Below are positions 8,178 through 17,853 of a stretch of 64,000 nucleotides of DNA, piece after piece (within the stretch, counting starts at the first letter, position 1; each line of letters begins with the position of its first letter). This DNA is from Agromyces sp. S2-1-8 (GTDB lineage Bacteria > Actinomycetota > Actinomycetes > Actinomycetales > Microbacteriaceae). The DNA lies in assembly GCF_021129215.1 (NCBI RefSeq), contig NZ_JAJOLP010000002.1, positions 1 to 64,000 of the forward strand, in the 5' to 3' direction. A model generated the notes under the pieces. It ran no database searches. It saw only the letters and a list, made by a program, of their open reading frames with translations, and was not told the DNA's origin. A program made the translations under genes and the position numbers.

Positions 8178-11100
8178 ATGAGATCTGATGCTGCTGCACG
8201 TTTCGTGCGCTTGTCGCGGCCACCTGCCGCTCGAGTGTTGCTCGCATTCTTTGCGATCGCGCTCGTGTTTACGTCGTTGCTGATCCCGACCGCGGCGTTC
8301 GCTGCACCTGGAACAGTGTCGGAGGTGACCGTTTCGGTTGCCCAGGACGGGTCGGAACCGTTGGTGCCGGCGTACGACGATGGTCTGCATAACTCTCGTG
8401 TTGCGACAAACGATCTGGTTCGTTGGACGGTGACGGGCAATGTCACGCTTGCGGGTGAGGTCACGTATACGTCGACGCTGCCGGTGGGGATGGAGTGGGA
8501 CTCGACGTCGACGGCTTCGACTGTCTGCAATGTGTCGGGGACGCTTTCTGCCGATAAGCGGACGTGGACGTGTACGCGGGATGCGGCTGCGGGTGTGGAA
8601 TCCTTCGAGGTTGCCGCGTGGGTGGGGAGTGTCGCCAACGGGGCGGTCCTCGAGCCGACGGTGACGGCGGGTGCCGCATCGGGTACCGCACCGGGGGTCA
8701 CAGTTGTCGGTGAGACGAAGACCGAGCTTCGTGTGTGGAGCGATAACTTCAATCAGGCGGTGACGCACAACGGTCAGGACGGCGCGTCGTTCCGGTTGGT
8801 CGCGCAGCCTGGCGCGACGGTCACGGATGGGAACGTTCGTGGCTTGCAGGCGTTGACTTCACCGCTCACCTTCACGATCTCCGTTCCCCCGGAAGCGGTG
8901 GTCATGTCGTCGGCCATGCTGGGTGGTTCAGGGAGTCTCCAGGTGGAGCAGGCTGGGCCCGGCCAGGACGTGCACGTCACCATCACGGGCGCGACCACGG
9001 ACTTCTTGCATGCAACGACTGCGGCTTCGCAGCCGGCCACGTACCGAATTATCCCGTCGGTGCCGCAGTTCTTCATCTTCATTCCGAACGATCCGACTCT
9101 GCCCGCTGGGCAGGCCACCCGGGTCACGACGCAGGTCAAGGCATTCGACCCGACGGGGCTCGATGGTTCGAGTAACTTCGGCGACGGCTACGCGTCGGGC
9201 CAAGACCCCGCATACACCTGCCCGACGACCTCAGCCGTGGGCTCACAGCTCGCATGCTCGGTGTGGAACATCGACCGCACCGGCGGTCTTCGCCTCGTCG
9301 GCAACAACGCCGGCGCGACCGACACCCTGAACTGGCCCCCCCGCTATCTCCTTGGAGATCCTCACTCGTATCCGACGGGGCAGGAGAAGCTCGTCCCGGG
9401 CGCAGAATTCGTCGCTCACTTGGGCATGGGGAATCGAACGAGCGCGTCCGAGTCGGCGACATCGCCGCGTGCGTGCGTGACGTTCGACAATGCGTTGCTG
9501 ACGCTCAACGGCACGGCCGTGCCGAAGAAGGCGGGCGCCCCCGTTACCGCGGTCTACTCCGGGGGCGGCGCTGCGCTGGCGCCGGCGGATTACGTCCTGG
9601 AGTACTCGGCGGCCGAGTATGCCGGCGATGCTGATCGACGTGGTGTTGATTGCGGCACGGCAGGCGATGGTGCGACCGGTTGGGTCACCGACCCGTCGAC
9701 CCTGCCCGGGGGGATGGCGTCGGTGACGAGTGTCCGGGTGCTGTCGAGCATCACGCTCGATCCGGGGGTGTCGCTCGGGCTGAGCGTCCCGTTCAAGCGG
9801 ACCGTCACGGACGCCTCGCTCGCGTTGCCGGTCGATGCGCCGGTGCCGTGGTTCTTCCAGTACGGCACCGCGGAAACGCCGCTCGTGAAGTCGGCCTATC
9901 CGAGCGCTGGTTCCTCGGTCCAGCGCGCGGATGGTGGGTACATCCAAGCTGTGCCGTCGCTGGTGCGTGCAACGACGGCCATGGCGGATGCGTCCATCGA
10001 TCCTGGTACTAGCACGAGCCTGATCGTCCGCCCCTTCATCATCGCGCCTGTCGGGGAGGGCATCACGACGTCTGCTGACGACATCACCCTCGCGATCACG
10101 CTGGACAACGCGTGCGTGACTCCGGTTCCCTCGACGCTTGACGCACTCGTGGCGAGCGGAGTGATCGAGTCCTATGAGCTCACGCCTGCTGACGCTGGCG
10201 CTGACGGGATCTCCTGCACCGCCGATGACGGGGCACCTGCGAGCATCACGCTCGCGCTCGGGACTCGTGCAGCGCCCGGCGGGCCGTCAAACCTCACGGG
10301 GAGCTACGCTAACTACGCGGGACATCAGGTCAACCTTGGCGAATTCTCCATCGGGCTGTCGTCTGCGCCGCTGACGCCTTCCGGGACGACGGTCACCGCC
10401 CAGACGGTCATCGCGGCGACCACCGATACGAGCGTTGCGGTCGCTGGTCCCGGTATGGGGGGCTCTTCGAATTACTCGACGGACCGCACGGTGACGTCTT
10501 CGGTGGTTGTGACGGGGGTCGCGGCTCTGACGGGGACGAAGACGTCGGTCACGTCGGAGCCTGGTCTTCTGGCACCGGGTGAGGTCTTCAGTTACCTGCT
10601 CACGTGGGGCAATGGGACGTCGGACACCTCCGGTCCGGGCATCTTCGTCGACGTCCTCCCGTTCGACGGTGATGGCCGTGGAACTCTGGGGCTGGGTTCC
10701 GCGGGGCTCGTGATCGAGAGTGTCACCGCGGCGATGAGCAACCCTGCGGTGATGGGCGATGTTGCTGTGGAGTACACGACAGACGCTGCCGAAGGCGTTG
10801 CCGACGCGGTGAGCCAGGACGGGAACGAAGACGGGCACAGTGGTATCAACTGGGCCACGGGCGAGCTCCCGGACTCCGGGGTGACCGCTCTGCGTTTCGT
10901 GATGTCGGGCAATCTGGAACCGGGCTTCGCCGGAACGGCGACGATCTCGCTGCGCGCCCCCACTCTGTCGATCGGTGGGTCTATCATCAACGACCTCTAC
11001 GGGCGCACGGGTGCCGTGAACGGGGATCCTGCAACGGCGAAGAGCTTCCACGCAGTCTCCCCGGCGCAGCTCACGTCGACGGCCGCCTCCCTCGGAGGGA

Positions 11101-12449
11101 CCATCATCCGGGATCTTGATCTCACGGGTGGGATTTCCGCCGAGGATGGCCCGTGGCCCGCGGCGGGTGGCGTGGTCGAGATCGTTGACGCGATCTCGGG
11201 CGTGGTGGTCGCGACGACCGACGCCGCAGCTGATGGTTCGTACAGTGCGCTCGTGCCGCCCGGCACATACCTCGTCCGGCTCGCTGACGGTTCGCACGAC
11301 GGCTGGGTGCAGATTGAGCCTGGAACCTGGGACCTCGAGGCCGGCGATGTGGTCGACGACTTCGACCAGCTCTACGGGGAAGACATCCCTGACCCGGTCC
11401 TCGAGGACGATGCCGCCGCAACGCATCTCGGTGATTCGGTCATCATCGATGTGACCGCGAACGACACCTTCAAACTCCCGTCGATCTCGGAGGGCTCGTT
11501 GCCCCGTGACGGTGTTGCGCTCGGTGACGTTGTGCCGGCCCACGGCACGGTCGAACTGACCGCACCCGCGGGTGACAGTGAGCAGTCGCAGCTCCGGTAC
11601 ACGCCGCCCGCGGACTGGCCCGAAGCGTTTGCGGATGAAGACTCGTTCGAGGACTCGTTCACCTACACTTGGACGAACGCCCTCGGTGTCACCGAAACCG
11701 CCACCGTGACGGTGACCGTGTTCAAAGCACTCGTCGCCGTCGATGACGAAGCACAGACACACACCGAAGACCCGGTTTCGGTCCCGGTCCTGACAAACGA
11801 TTCAGGCTCGGCGATCAACGTGACTGCCGTCAGCGTTCCGACGAGTGGAACTGCGGCCATCCAGCCTGATGGCACAGTGCTCTACACGCCGGCTGAAGGT
11901 TTCGCGGGTGTGGCATCGTTCGAGTACACGATCACGGACGCCCTTGGCGTGACGGGCACAGCAGAAGTGCAAGTCACGGTATGGGGGCCGCCGCAGCCGC
12001 CGCGCCTGGAGTCGAGCACCAACATGGAAGTGCCGGTGTCGATCGATGCGTGGAGCATCGATGAAGCCACCGGTGCAGCCGAGTACCGACTCCCGGCCAC
12101 GACCGTGTCGGTCGAGAACGGTGCGAACGGGACCGCCGAGCTCCTCGAGGACGGCACGATCAGGTACACCCCGAATGCCGGCTTCGTCGGCGACGACGAG
12201 GTCACCTACACGGTGCGCGATAGTGCGGGTCGTGAAGCGACCGCGGTGTGGGTGATCCATGTCCTCCCGATCGATGTTCCGATCCCGCCGACCCCGACCG
12301 ATCCTCCGGTGGAGAAGCCGACCCAGCCCGTCGAGTCGGGCATGGCATCGACTGGTATCGATGCCCTGAGCATGCTGCTTGCAGGAGGCGTCCTCGCCGG
12401 CGCCGGGATGGTGTTCCTCATCCTCCGGCGGCGCAAGACCGCGAAGTAG
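8178..12449 (+). CDS. Very large Ig-like surface protein with sortase-type anchor
   Basis: About 1423 residues. Signal peptide VLLAFFAIALVFTSLLIPTAAFA, with cleavage near AFA-APG. The first about 950 residues are DUF11-like adhesin repeats with Thr-rich beta strands. Then come a SdrD/SpaA-like B domain (GGTIIRDLDLTGGIS to DDFDQLYGED) and three cadherin-like/VCBS-type domains, each with the pattern GTAxxxxDGTxxYTPxxGFxG(x)xxFxYTxxDxxG. The C-terminus is PTDPP-rich wall-spanning sequence, MASTG (1389-1393), a hydrophobic helix and RRRKTAK. ATG 8178 is preferred to 8148 because GGAG lies 7 nt upstream and the signal peptide is more typical. Probably an adhesin. Confidence 0.88.
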   Translation: MRSDAAARFVRLSRPPAARVLLAFFAIALVFTSLLIPTAAFAAPGTVSEVTVSVAQDGSEPLVPAYDDGLHNSRVATNDLVRWTVTGNVTLAGEVTYTSTLPVGMEWDSTSTASTVCNVSGTLSADKRTWTCTRDAAAGVESFEVAAWVGSVANGAVLEPTVTAGAASGTAPGVTVVGETKTELRVWSDNFNQAVTHNGQDGASFRLVAQPGATVTDGNVRGLQALTSPLTFTISVPPEAVVMSSAMLGGSGSLQVEQAGPGQDVHVTITGATTDFLHATTAASQPATYRIIPSVPQFFIFIPNDPTLPAGQATRVTTQVKAFDPTGLDGSSNFGDGYASGQDPAYTCPTTSAVGSQLACSVWNIDRTGGLRLVGNNAGATDTLNWPPRYLLGDPHSYPTGQEKLVPGAEFVAHLGMGNRTSASESATSPRACVTFDNALLTLNGTAVPKKAGAPVTAVYSGGGAALAPADYVLEYSAAEYAGDADRRGVDCGTAGDGATGWVTDPSTLPGGMASVTSVRVLSSITLDPGVSLGLSVPFKRTVTDASLALPVDAPVPWFFQYGTAETPLVKSAYPSAGSSVQRADGGYIQAVPSLVRATTAMADASIDPGTSTSLIVRPFIIAPVGEGITTSADDITLAITLDNACVTPVPSTLDALVASGVIESYELTPADAGADGISCTADDGAPASITLALGTRAAPGGPSNLTGSYANYAGHQVNLGEFSIGLSSAPLTPSGTTVTAQTVIAATTDTSVAVAGPGMGGSSNYSTDRTVTSSVVVTGVAALTGTKTSVTSEPGLLAPGEVFSYLLTWGNGTSDTSGPGIFVDVLPFDGDGRGTLGLGSAGLVIESVTAAMSNPAVMGDVAVEYTTDAAEGVADAVSQDGNEDGHSGINWATGELPDSGVTALRFVMSGNLEPGFAGTATISLRAPTLSIGGSIINDLYGRTGAVNGDPATAKSFHAVSPAQLTSTAASLGGTIIRDLDLTGGISAEDGPWPAAGGVVEIVDAISGVVVATTDAAADGSYSALVPPGTYLVRLADGSHDGWVQIEPGTWDLEAGDVVDDFDQLYGEDIPDPVLEDDAAATHLGDSVIIDVTANDTFKLPSISEGSLPRDGVALGDVVPAHGTVELTAPAGDSEQSQLRYTPPADWPEAFADEDSFEDSFTYTWTNALGVTETATVTVTVFKALVAVDDEAQTHTEDPVSVPVLTNDSGSAINVTAVSVPTSGTAAIQPDGTVLYTPAEGFAGVASFEYTITDALGVTGTAEVQVTVWGPPQPPRLESSTNMEVPVSIDAWSIDEATGAAEYRLPATTVSVENGANGTAELLEDGTIRYTPNAGFVGDDEVTYTVRDSAGREATAVWVIHVLPIDVPIPPTPTDPPVEKPTQPVESGMASTGIDALSMLLAGGVLAGAGMVFLILRRRKTAK

Positions 12450-12453
12450 ATGA

Positions 12454-12490
12454 GGTGGCCCGGCAGGCCAGAACAGGCCGCCGGGCCACC
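12454..12490 (+). terminator. GC-rich hairpin terminator after the large surface protein
   Basis: 11-bp perfect arms (GGTGGCCCGGC and complement) with an inner GGCC/GGCC extension, starting 5 bp after the stop. There is no U-run, which is common in high-GC actinobacteria. Confidence 0.75.
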
Positions 12491-12654
12491 CATCCTCGCA
12501 GTACATCCTCTGCCGCGCCCCCTCAACGCCGATATCGCCGAACCCGCGATCCGGCGGTGCGGGGGCGCGCCTCCATGACACGGCACGCACGAGGATCGCG
12601 CTCGATCACGCTGCGGTGTCTCCCTGTGTGGACCCATCGAACAAGAGAGCCCTC

Positions 12655-13206
12655 ATGACCCAAACCCTCCGAGCTCGTGCTGGCAAACGACGACCGCGTC
12701 GGATGCTTCTCGGGATGGCAATGATCCTCGGAACAGCTGCGTTCACCGGCTGCGCGTCATCCCTCGCCGACCAGTGCTCATCGGCCGACAACGTCGAAGA
12801 GGATCGCGCCTGCCTCACTGAGACGCTCGAGGAGCTAGCACCTCTCATCGGTGGTGCGAACACGTCCGAGGAGTTACAAGTCCGCTGGGCGGACTTCGAA
12901 TGCGCAGAAGTACCCGGGACCGCGGTCGTTGGGACAACGAACATCCCTGCCCCGCTCGACCCCGCCGATCAGGACCTTGTCGACCCCGACGAAACACTCC
13001 GCGACGTCACGGCTCACCTCGCCGCCACCGGGTGGGCCCAGATCATTGGCCCGACAACATCAGGAGCCTCCCAATACGCCATCACGGCGTTCGAGTCGGC
13101 CGATCAGAAGGGCCACGCCGGCCGTGCAGCATGGCTGACGTTCTACCCCGTGAACGGCGAATCCGAGCCGATGTACAAACTACAACTCCGCTCAAGCTGC
13201 AACTAG
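12655..13206 (+). CDS. Secreted lipoprotein of unknown function
   Basis: 183 residues. Basic start (RARAGKRRPRR), hydrophobic core and lipobox FTGC-ASS, so it is exported and lipidated. The mature part has paired cysteines (CSSADN, ACLTE, FECAEV, RSSCN) and no recognised fold. ATG 12655 is chosen because it gives a normal lipoprotein signal and follows GAGAG. It lies alone behind the surface-protein terminator, with its own presumed promoter. Confidence 0.7.
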   Translation: MTQTLRARAGKRRPRRMLLGMAMILGTAAFTGCASSLADQCSSADNVEEDRACLTETLEELAPLIGGANTSEELQVRWADFECAEVPGTAVVGTTNIPAPLDPADQDLVDPDETLRDVTAHLAATGWAQIIGPTTSGASQYAITAFESADQKGHAGRAAWLTFYPVNGESEPMYKLQLRSSCN

Positions 13207-13542
13207 GCCTTGTGAACACGATCGCGCGTCGTTGCGAGCGATTCCCCCGTCAAGTTGCCCCAGTACTCAATCTGCTGCTGTGGCCACTGCACCGCAGCTC
13301 AATGATGCGTACTCGTGGAACGAGCTTTGCACGATTGGTATGTCGATGAAAACGGAATGGGTTCGCGATCCTCGACAAGGCGCGCAGCCCGGGGGCCGTG
13401 GCTGTGCGCCGACGATATGAGCCCCGGCGCACTGCTTCGGAAATGTGCGCTGGGCTCAGATCAAGGGTGGCGGTCCACGGTCGGACAAGGCGGACGCCAC
13501 CTCCTTGCCCAATTCGGAACGGGAGGATGTTGTGGCAGGTGA
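13207..13542. other. Intergenic, no gene seen
   Basis: About 340 bp. Short frames only, with no plausible start, domain or RNA. Confidence 0.5.
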
Positions 13543-14466
13543 ATCCACATCGATTCAGCACCGTCAGGCCACCACGTCGTAGATGCCCACCATCTCACCG
13601 CTCCCACAGCCCAAGGCACTCCTCGCCAACACGTCTTCCGATCGAACTCGGCCACCGCTCGGTGTCTGCTCAAGGGAGTCCTCCCCGCCTGCATCGCCGT
13701 CGCTGCTCACACGCTCACTTGGCATGGTGCTGTCGCCAGGAACAAGTGGGTATTCGACGCTCGGCCAAAGAACGAGAACTGGGCCCACCCCACCGCCGGC
13801 GCAGACATCCTCGCCATGATCGTCGCCGCGGTCGCCGCCGTCATGGCGGTCATCGGCATCCTGCCCCAGGAGATTCGCCTCACCCGCCGCGAACGGGTTG
13901 ATACGAGGGGCCTGCGGCCAACGGCCAACGGCGCGATGGACGTGACCGCGGACCTCGAACACGACCAAAGTTCACTACGCAAGACACCGGCCGCGCGTGT
14001 CTCGCGAAGCAGCATGACCCCTGCGACAAGCAGGAATGGGAGGCTGCAGTCGAAGCGTGCGATCGTGCCGATGGATGGGTGGTTTGAGTGGACGGGGGAG
14101 AAGGGTGCCAAGGTGCCGCATTTCATCCATCATCCGGACGGGCAGACGCTCGGCGTCGCCGGCCTCTACTCGTGGTGGTTGGACCGCTCGAAGCCCGAGG
14201 ACGACGACATGAGGTGGATGCTGACCGCGACCATCCTCACGTCCGATGCCGTCGATGAGCTCGTCGGCATCCACGACCGCTCTCCGGTACCGCTCCCACG
14301 TGAACTCTGGGATTGGTGGCTTGACCCGTCGCTCGTCGGCGACCAAGCGATGGTCGACGACGCCGTGAAAGCCGCGCTCCCGATCGCGGAACAGCTCGAC
14401 GTCTACAGCGTGCGACCGTTCAAGGTCGGGCAGGACGGGCCCGCACTCATCGAGCCGGCCGAGTAG
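13543..14466 (+). pseudogene. Broken fusion: small membrane protein joined to the C-terminal part of an SRAP (YedK/HMCES) protein
   Basis: One frame, open from a stop at 13540, first encodes TARCLLKGVLPACIAVAAHT through LTWHGAVAR to IGILPQEIRLTRR. This is a clear relative of the two-helix protein at 35469-35747, but with no usable start; the first ATG, 13816, falls inside its second helix. After about 50 unrelated residues the frame continues as RAIVPMDGWFEW...AGLYSWW...TATILTSDAVDEL...IHDRSPVPLP, the hallmark C-terminal part of SOS-response-associated peptidases. The essential N-terminal Cys2 of that family is absent, so DNA-protein crosslinking activity is not expected. It most likely arose by deletion joining two genes. 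Confidence 0.75.
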
Positions 14467-14470
14467 CGAA

Positions 14471-15451
14471 ATGGCTGGGAAACCGCGGGTCCACGAGATC
14501 GCGAGCGAGCACCAGGTCAATTCCAAAGTAGCCATGAGCTTGCTGAAGGAGATGGGCGAGTACGTCAAAGGCCCGAGCAGCTCGATCCAGCCCCCGGTTG
14601 CGCGACGGCTCTCTGCCGCTTTGCAGGCCGCGGGGCATCCAAAGGTGGATCGTCGGCCTGCAATGCAACTTCCTCGCGTGACGGCTGAAGCCGCCGCGGG
14701 GCTTGTGGGTCAACTTCCGCATGCGATGCCGGAGTTCCTGGCGCTGCTGCTCGATGGGCTGCAGCGCACGGAGCCACGAGCGGGAGATGCGATCAGTGCC
14801 GCAACCAAGCACCGGTACTTCGCGATGTTCAGGCGGCACCCGGAGCAGGCCTCGCCGAGCGCCGAGCTCGACCTACCTCGACCAAGCGGCGTTGCACTGT
14901 TCCTCACCGAGGAGGCCCCATGGAGCGGCCGCCTCCTTGCGTGGTCACACACCAGTGACCAAACAGTCACCTCCATGCGTCTCGGGCTCATCGTCGCTGA
15001 CCACGGGCGCGGCGCCAAGCTCAGAATCACGAACCACGAAGAGGAGCAGACGGGCGCCGTAAACGGATCCCTTCGCGGACCTCGAGCACGACGGTCGGCG
15101 CTCAGTGACGACATTCGCGCGGTGTGCCGCCGCGACTACGAACTGGGAGAGCGCGAGCGGATTCGCGAACGCGAAATCGACGCGGCTGAACGTAGACGGC
15201 CTTCGAGTGGACGCACACGCCCCGACGTCAATGTCGTCTATGTCTCTGCCCGAGCCGAACATGGCCCTGGCGAGAAGAGCGCCTCCGCGAACCCCCGCGA
15301 GGTCCAGTGGACGGTGCAGGGGCACTGGCGAAGGCAGTGGTATCCCACCAACCAGGAGCATCGACCGATCTGGATCTCGGAACACAGGGCCGGGCGGGTC
15401 GATGCCCCGCTCATCGTCCGCGATCGCGTGTACGTTTACGGCGCTAGTTGA
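14471..15451 (+). CDS. Protein with an isolated IF-2 N-terminal domain
   Basis: 326 residues. Residues 1-50 ([42 protein letters not shown]) match the IF2_N helical module that opens actinobacterial translation initiation factor 2, but no GTPase follows. The middle is charged. The C-terminal about 70 residues ([20 protein letters not shown] ... [13 protein letters not shown]) form a conserved block I have seen attached to such domains in actinobacterial hypothetical proteins. It starts 5 bp after the SRAP remnant. Role unknown; nucleic-acid binding is plausible. Confidence 0.75.
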   Translation: MAGKPRVHEIASEHQVNSKVAMSLLKEMGEYVKGPSSSIQPPVARRLSAALQAAGHPKVDRRPAMQLPRVTAEAAAGLVGQLPHAMPEFLALLLDGLQRTEPRAGDAISAATKHRYFAMFRRHPEQASPSAELDLPRPSGVALFLTEEAPWSGRLLAWSHTSDQTVTSMRLGLIVADHGRGAKLRITNHEEEQTGAVNGSLRGPRARRSALSDDIRAVCRRDYELGERERIREREIDAAERRRPSSGRTRPDVNVVYVSARAEHGPGEKSASANPREVQWTVQGHWRRQWYPTNQEHRPIWISEHRAGRVDAPLIVRDRVYVYGAS

Positions 15452-15809
15452 GAGAGCGCGCTCTGGTGAAGCGAACGGGTCCCGGCACGCGCGGGCCGAG
15501 TCCACGGGGGGACAGTCTCGGCCAAATGTTCGGAATTGGGGGATACCGGCGCGCGGTCTTCTCGGGCGTGCTGCTTCGCGAGGGCGCGCGCATGTCTCTC
15601 GGGTAAGGAGACTGGCAGCGCCCGCGGGTTGCGCCCGAGGATTCCCGACGTGTCCCCAACAGCGTTCCTCGGGCGCAGCCCCATCTGCTCTGGACGCGCC
15701 TTTTGACGCGCGTTGAGCTGGTTTCAGCGCCGCGGAAGTGCGTCAATACGGGTACTGAATGTGTGCGATGCGGGCGTTGACCTGAGCCGGGTTGACGGCA
15801 CAATACGGT
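15452..15809. other. Intergenic, possible promoter only
   Basis: No gene seen. TTGACC and TTGACG motifs near 15778-15797 and a TACGGT just before 15810 could form a promoter for the next gene, but spacing is poor. Confidence 0.35.
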
Positions 15810-16358
15810 ATGGCTTTTGTGGGTTCACACCCTTGGGGTGGGCGATGGGGGAGTACCCGGTGGGTCGCCGTCGTTGGGTTCTTTTCGGTGGTTGGGTATG
15901 CCGGGGTCGCAGCGTTACAGATTCTGGTGTGGAATCCGCTCGCCGCGGTGCCGGGGCGAGCGCTGGCGGAGATCTACGCGGAGGCCGAGGCTGCTGGTCA
16001 GTCGCTCACCCCGGTTGTGACAATCCTGATCCTCGGTGCCGGGGGGTGTTTGGCCGGGTTGGTGCTCGGGTTCGCGGTGCGGGGTGTGTTCCCGGGCGTG
16101 TGGCTGATGGTGTCTGTTTATCTGCTGTTGCTGGTGTTCGGGGCGCCGGCGTATTTCATTGCGTCGTTTTCCCCGGGGATGTCGCTCGCGGATACTTACA
16201 TGATCAGCGGTGGTGACTATGCCCCGTGGGGTCATGTTCTGATGCTCGTGAGTGCTGCCGCGTTGGCTGGTCTCGTGGCGATCGCTGTCGCCGCAGTAGT
16301 GAGGGGAATGCGTGGTTCGCGGGGCGGGGTATCCGCGGAGCAGGACGGTGCGCGGTGA
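15810..16358 (+). CDS. Small polytopic membrane protein
   Basis: About 182 residues with four predicted helices (WVAVVGFFSVVGYAGVAAL; PVVTILILGAGGCLAGLVLG; WLMVSVYLLLLVFGAPAYF; VLMLVSAAALAGLVAIAV). No recognised family. ATG 15810 is preferred to TTG 15792. The stop overlaps the GTG of the following lipoprotein (GTGA), so the two are coupled. Confidence 0.6.
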   Translation: MAFVGSHPWGGRWGSTRWVAVVGFFSVVGYAGVAALQILVWNPLAAVPGRALAEIYAEAEAAGQSLTPVVTILILGAGGCLAGLVLGFAVRGVFPGVWLMVSVYLLLLVFGAPAYFIASFSPGMSLADTYMISGGDYAPWGHVLMLVSAAALAGLVAIAVAAVVRGMRGSRGGVSAEQDGAR

Positions 16359-16696
16359 AGCGGCAGTGTGTGTTGGTGGGTGCGACCGTGTTGTTGCTGA
16401 CAGGCTGCGCTGCGCCCGAGCCTGAGCCAGTTCCGCAACCGGGCTCGGTGCGGATCCAGATCGGTACGGGTAGCTACGACAACGGGAGCGACCAGCTCCT
16501 CGTGACGGTCCACGACAGCACAGGTTCGATCCTCTTTGACGAGATGCTCCCGACGGGATCGGCGACCACGGTCGAGGACGTCGCACCGGGCGAGGTGACC
16601 ATCGTGGTTGAGGATCATGGCGAGGTCACCGGCCAGATCGATGGCCAAGAGTTGAAGGTGCTCGTCGGGCCGCGGGACCTCACTCTCCTCCAATGA
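16355..16696 (+). CDS. Small lipoprotein
   Basis: 113 residues from a GTG that overlaps the upstream stop. Lipobox LLLTGC at about 14-19. The mature part is an about 85-residue beta sandwich-like sequence (VRIQIGTGSYDNGSDQLLVT ... GEVTIVVEDHGEVTGQIDGQ). Function unknown. Coupling to the membrane protein upstream suggests a shared envelope role. Confidence 0.6.
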   Translation: MKRQCVLVGATVLLLTGCAAPEPEPVPQPGSVRIQIGTGSYDNGSDQLLVTVHDSTGSILFDEMLPTGSATTVEDVAPGEVTIVVEDHGEVTGQIDGQELKVLVGPRDLTLLQ

Positions 16697-16760
16697 CAAA
16701 CACGAGTATCGCTCCTGCGAGATGGGGGAGCGGTCCGCGCGGAGAAGGGAGTGTCGGATA

Positions 16761-17117
16761 GTGACAATCGTGTTGCTGGTGATGGCATCTGCGTTCGCGG
16801 GGGCGGTGAACGGGCTCACCGACCGGTGGCGGTGGTGGCGACGCCTCCTCGTGGGAGCACCACTGCTTCTCGGGATCATCGTTTGGATGTTGAGCGTCGA
16901 CTGGGTGCAGTACGGGGCGATTTCGCCTCTCGTGGCGTTGCCGGTGTTGTGGGTGACTGAAGCTCTGGTTCAGCCGGTGGTCTGGCGAAACCATCCCACG
17001 CTCGGAAAGCTCGGATACTGGGCCCGGATGGGAGTCCTCTTCAGGACCGGGTGGTGGGGGCCCAAGCTCGAAGAGCACTACCAACCCCGCAAGAAGGCCG
17101 ACGCAAATCTTCCCTGA
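16761..17117 (+). CDS. Small membrane protein
   Basis: 118 residues with three hydrophobic stretches (VTIVLLVMASAFAGAV; LLVGAPLLLGIIVWMLSV; ISPLVALPVLWVTEALVQPV) and a basic tail. GTG 16761 follows AGAAGGGAG by 9 nt and is preferred to ATG 16722. Third member of a likely + strand operon with the two preceding genes. Confidence 0.55.
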   Translation: MTIVLLVMASAFAGAVNGLTDRWRWWRRLLVGAPLLLGIIVWMLSVDWVQYGAISPLVALPVLWVTEALVQPVVWRNHPTLGKLGYWARMGVLFRTGWWGPKLEEHYQPRKKADANLP

Positions 17118-17160
17118 TCTGTTGGCCCTTTCTGGAGGATCTTGCCTCGGTGGAGTGTGC

Positions 17161-17664
17161 TTAGTCGGGTTCGTCTTTCCAGTGGACCGGGTCGTTCATG
17201 CCGGCGGCCTTCTCGGCTTGGTGGAGGCGGTGTCCGGAGATCATGAATAGTGCGCCCATGCAGGTGCAGAACGCGACCGTCGCCGCGGCTTCGGTGTAGT
17301 AGCCGACTGGGTCTGGTGCGATGTAAGTGCCGTTGTCCCAGTTGACGATGGTGGAGACGGCGCCGAGCAGCATGAAGACGGCAAGCCACCAGCTCGTGAC
17401 GGAGAGGTAGGTACAACGCCACCAAGGCCTGGCCGGGTCGCGGGCTTCACGCGTGCTGCGGAACGCTCGCACGAACAGTGCCCAGAACCCGATCTCAAGG
17501 CCGAGCCACAGTAGCGCACCCGTCACGGTGCCTTGCCAGGTGGTAACCGCGGCCGACACGAGTGCGACGTAGAGGACGATAATCAGCGCACGTGTCACGG
17601 GCTGCTGCACCCGGAGCGGCCACCAGGCGGGTCGGGTCGTGCGGGGCGTCCGAGGGTTCGACAT
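17161..17664 (-). CDS. Membrane protein with four predicted helices
   Basis: 167 residues beginning MSNPRTPRTTRPAWW. Hydrophobic segments at VTRALIIVLYVALVSAAVTT, LLWLGLEIGFWALFVRAF, YLSVTSWWLAVFMLLGAVST and EAAATVAFCTCMGALFMISG. ATG 17664 lies behind GGGGAGCG. It is convergent with the 16761 gene. The DNA just upstream (17670-17920) has a diverged duplicate at 37966-38215. No family assigned. Confidence 0.6.
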   Translation of the reverse strand: MSNPRTPRTTRPAWWPLRVQQPVTRALIIVLYVALVSAAVTTWQGTVTGALLWLGLEIGFWALFVRAFRSTREARDPARPWWRCTYLSVTSWWLAVFMLLGAVSTIVNWDNGTYIAPDPVGYYTEAAATVAFCTCMGALFMISGHRLHQAEKAAGMNDPVHWKDEPD

Positions 17665-17853
17665 CGTGCGCTCCCCTGTATTACGGCGGTGTGGGCAGGG
17701 TGTGGGTGACGCGGTCACCGCCGCGCCACCCACATCAGGTCATGCCCCGGTTCCCACGGTGCGTGACCTGAGCTCGACTGACAATGTTTGCCCAAGCCAG
17801 ACGAATCAATCGTGGCCCGCCGCCCGGCTATGGCATGCCCAACCGGTGGTGGA

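Noticed and set aside
10287..11762. 491-codon minus-strand frame
   Set aside because: Antisense to the Ig-like surface protein, no domain or start context.
13398..13901. 167-codon frame on +
   Set aside because: Arg/His/Pro-rich shadow; the neighbouring frame has the recognisable membrane-protein and SRAP sequence.
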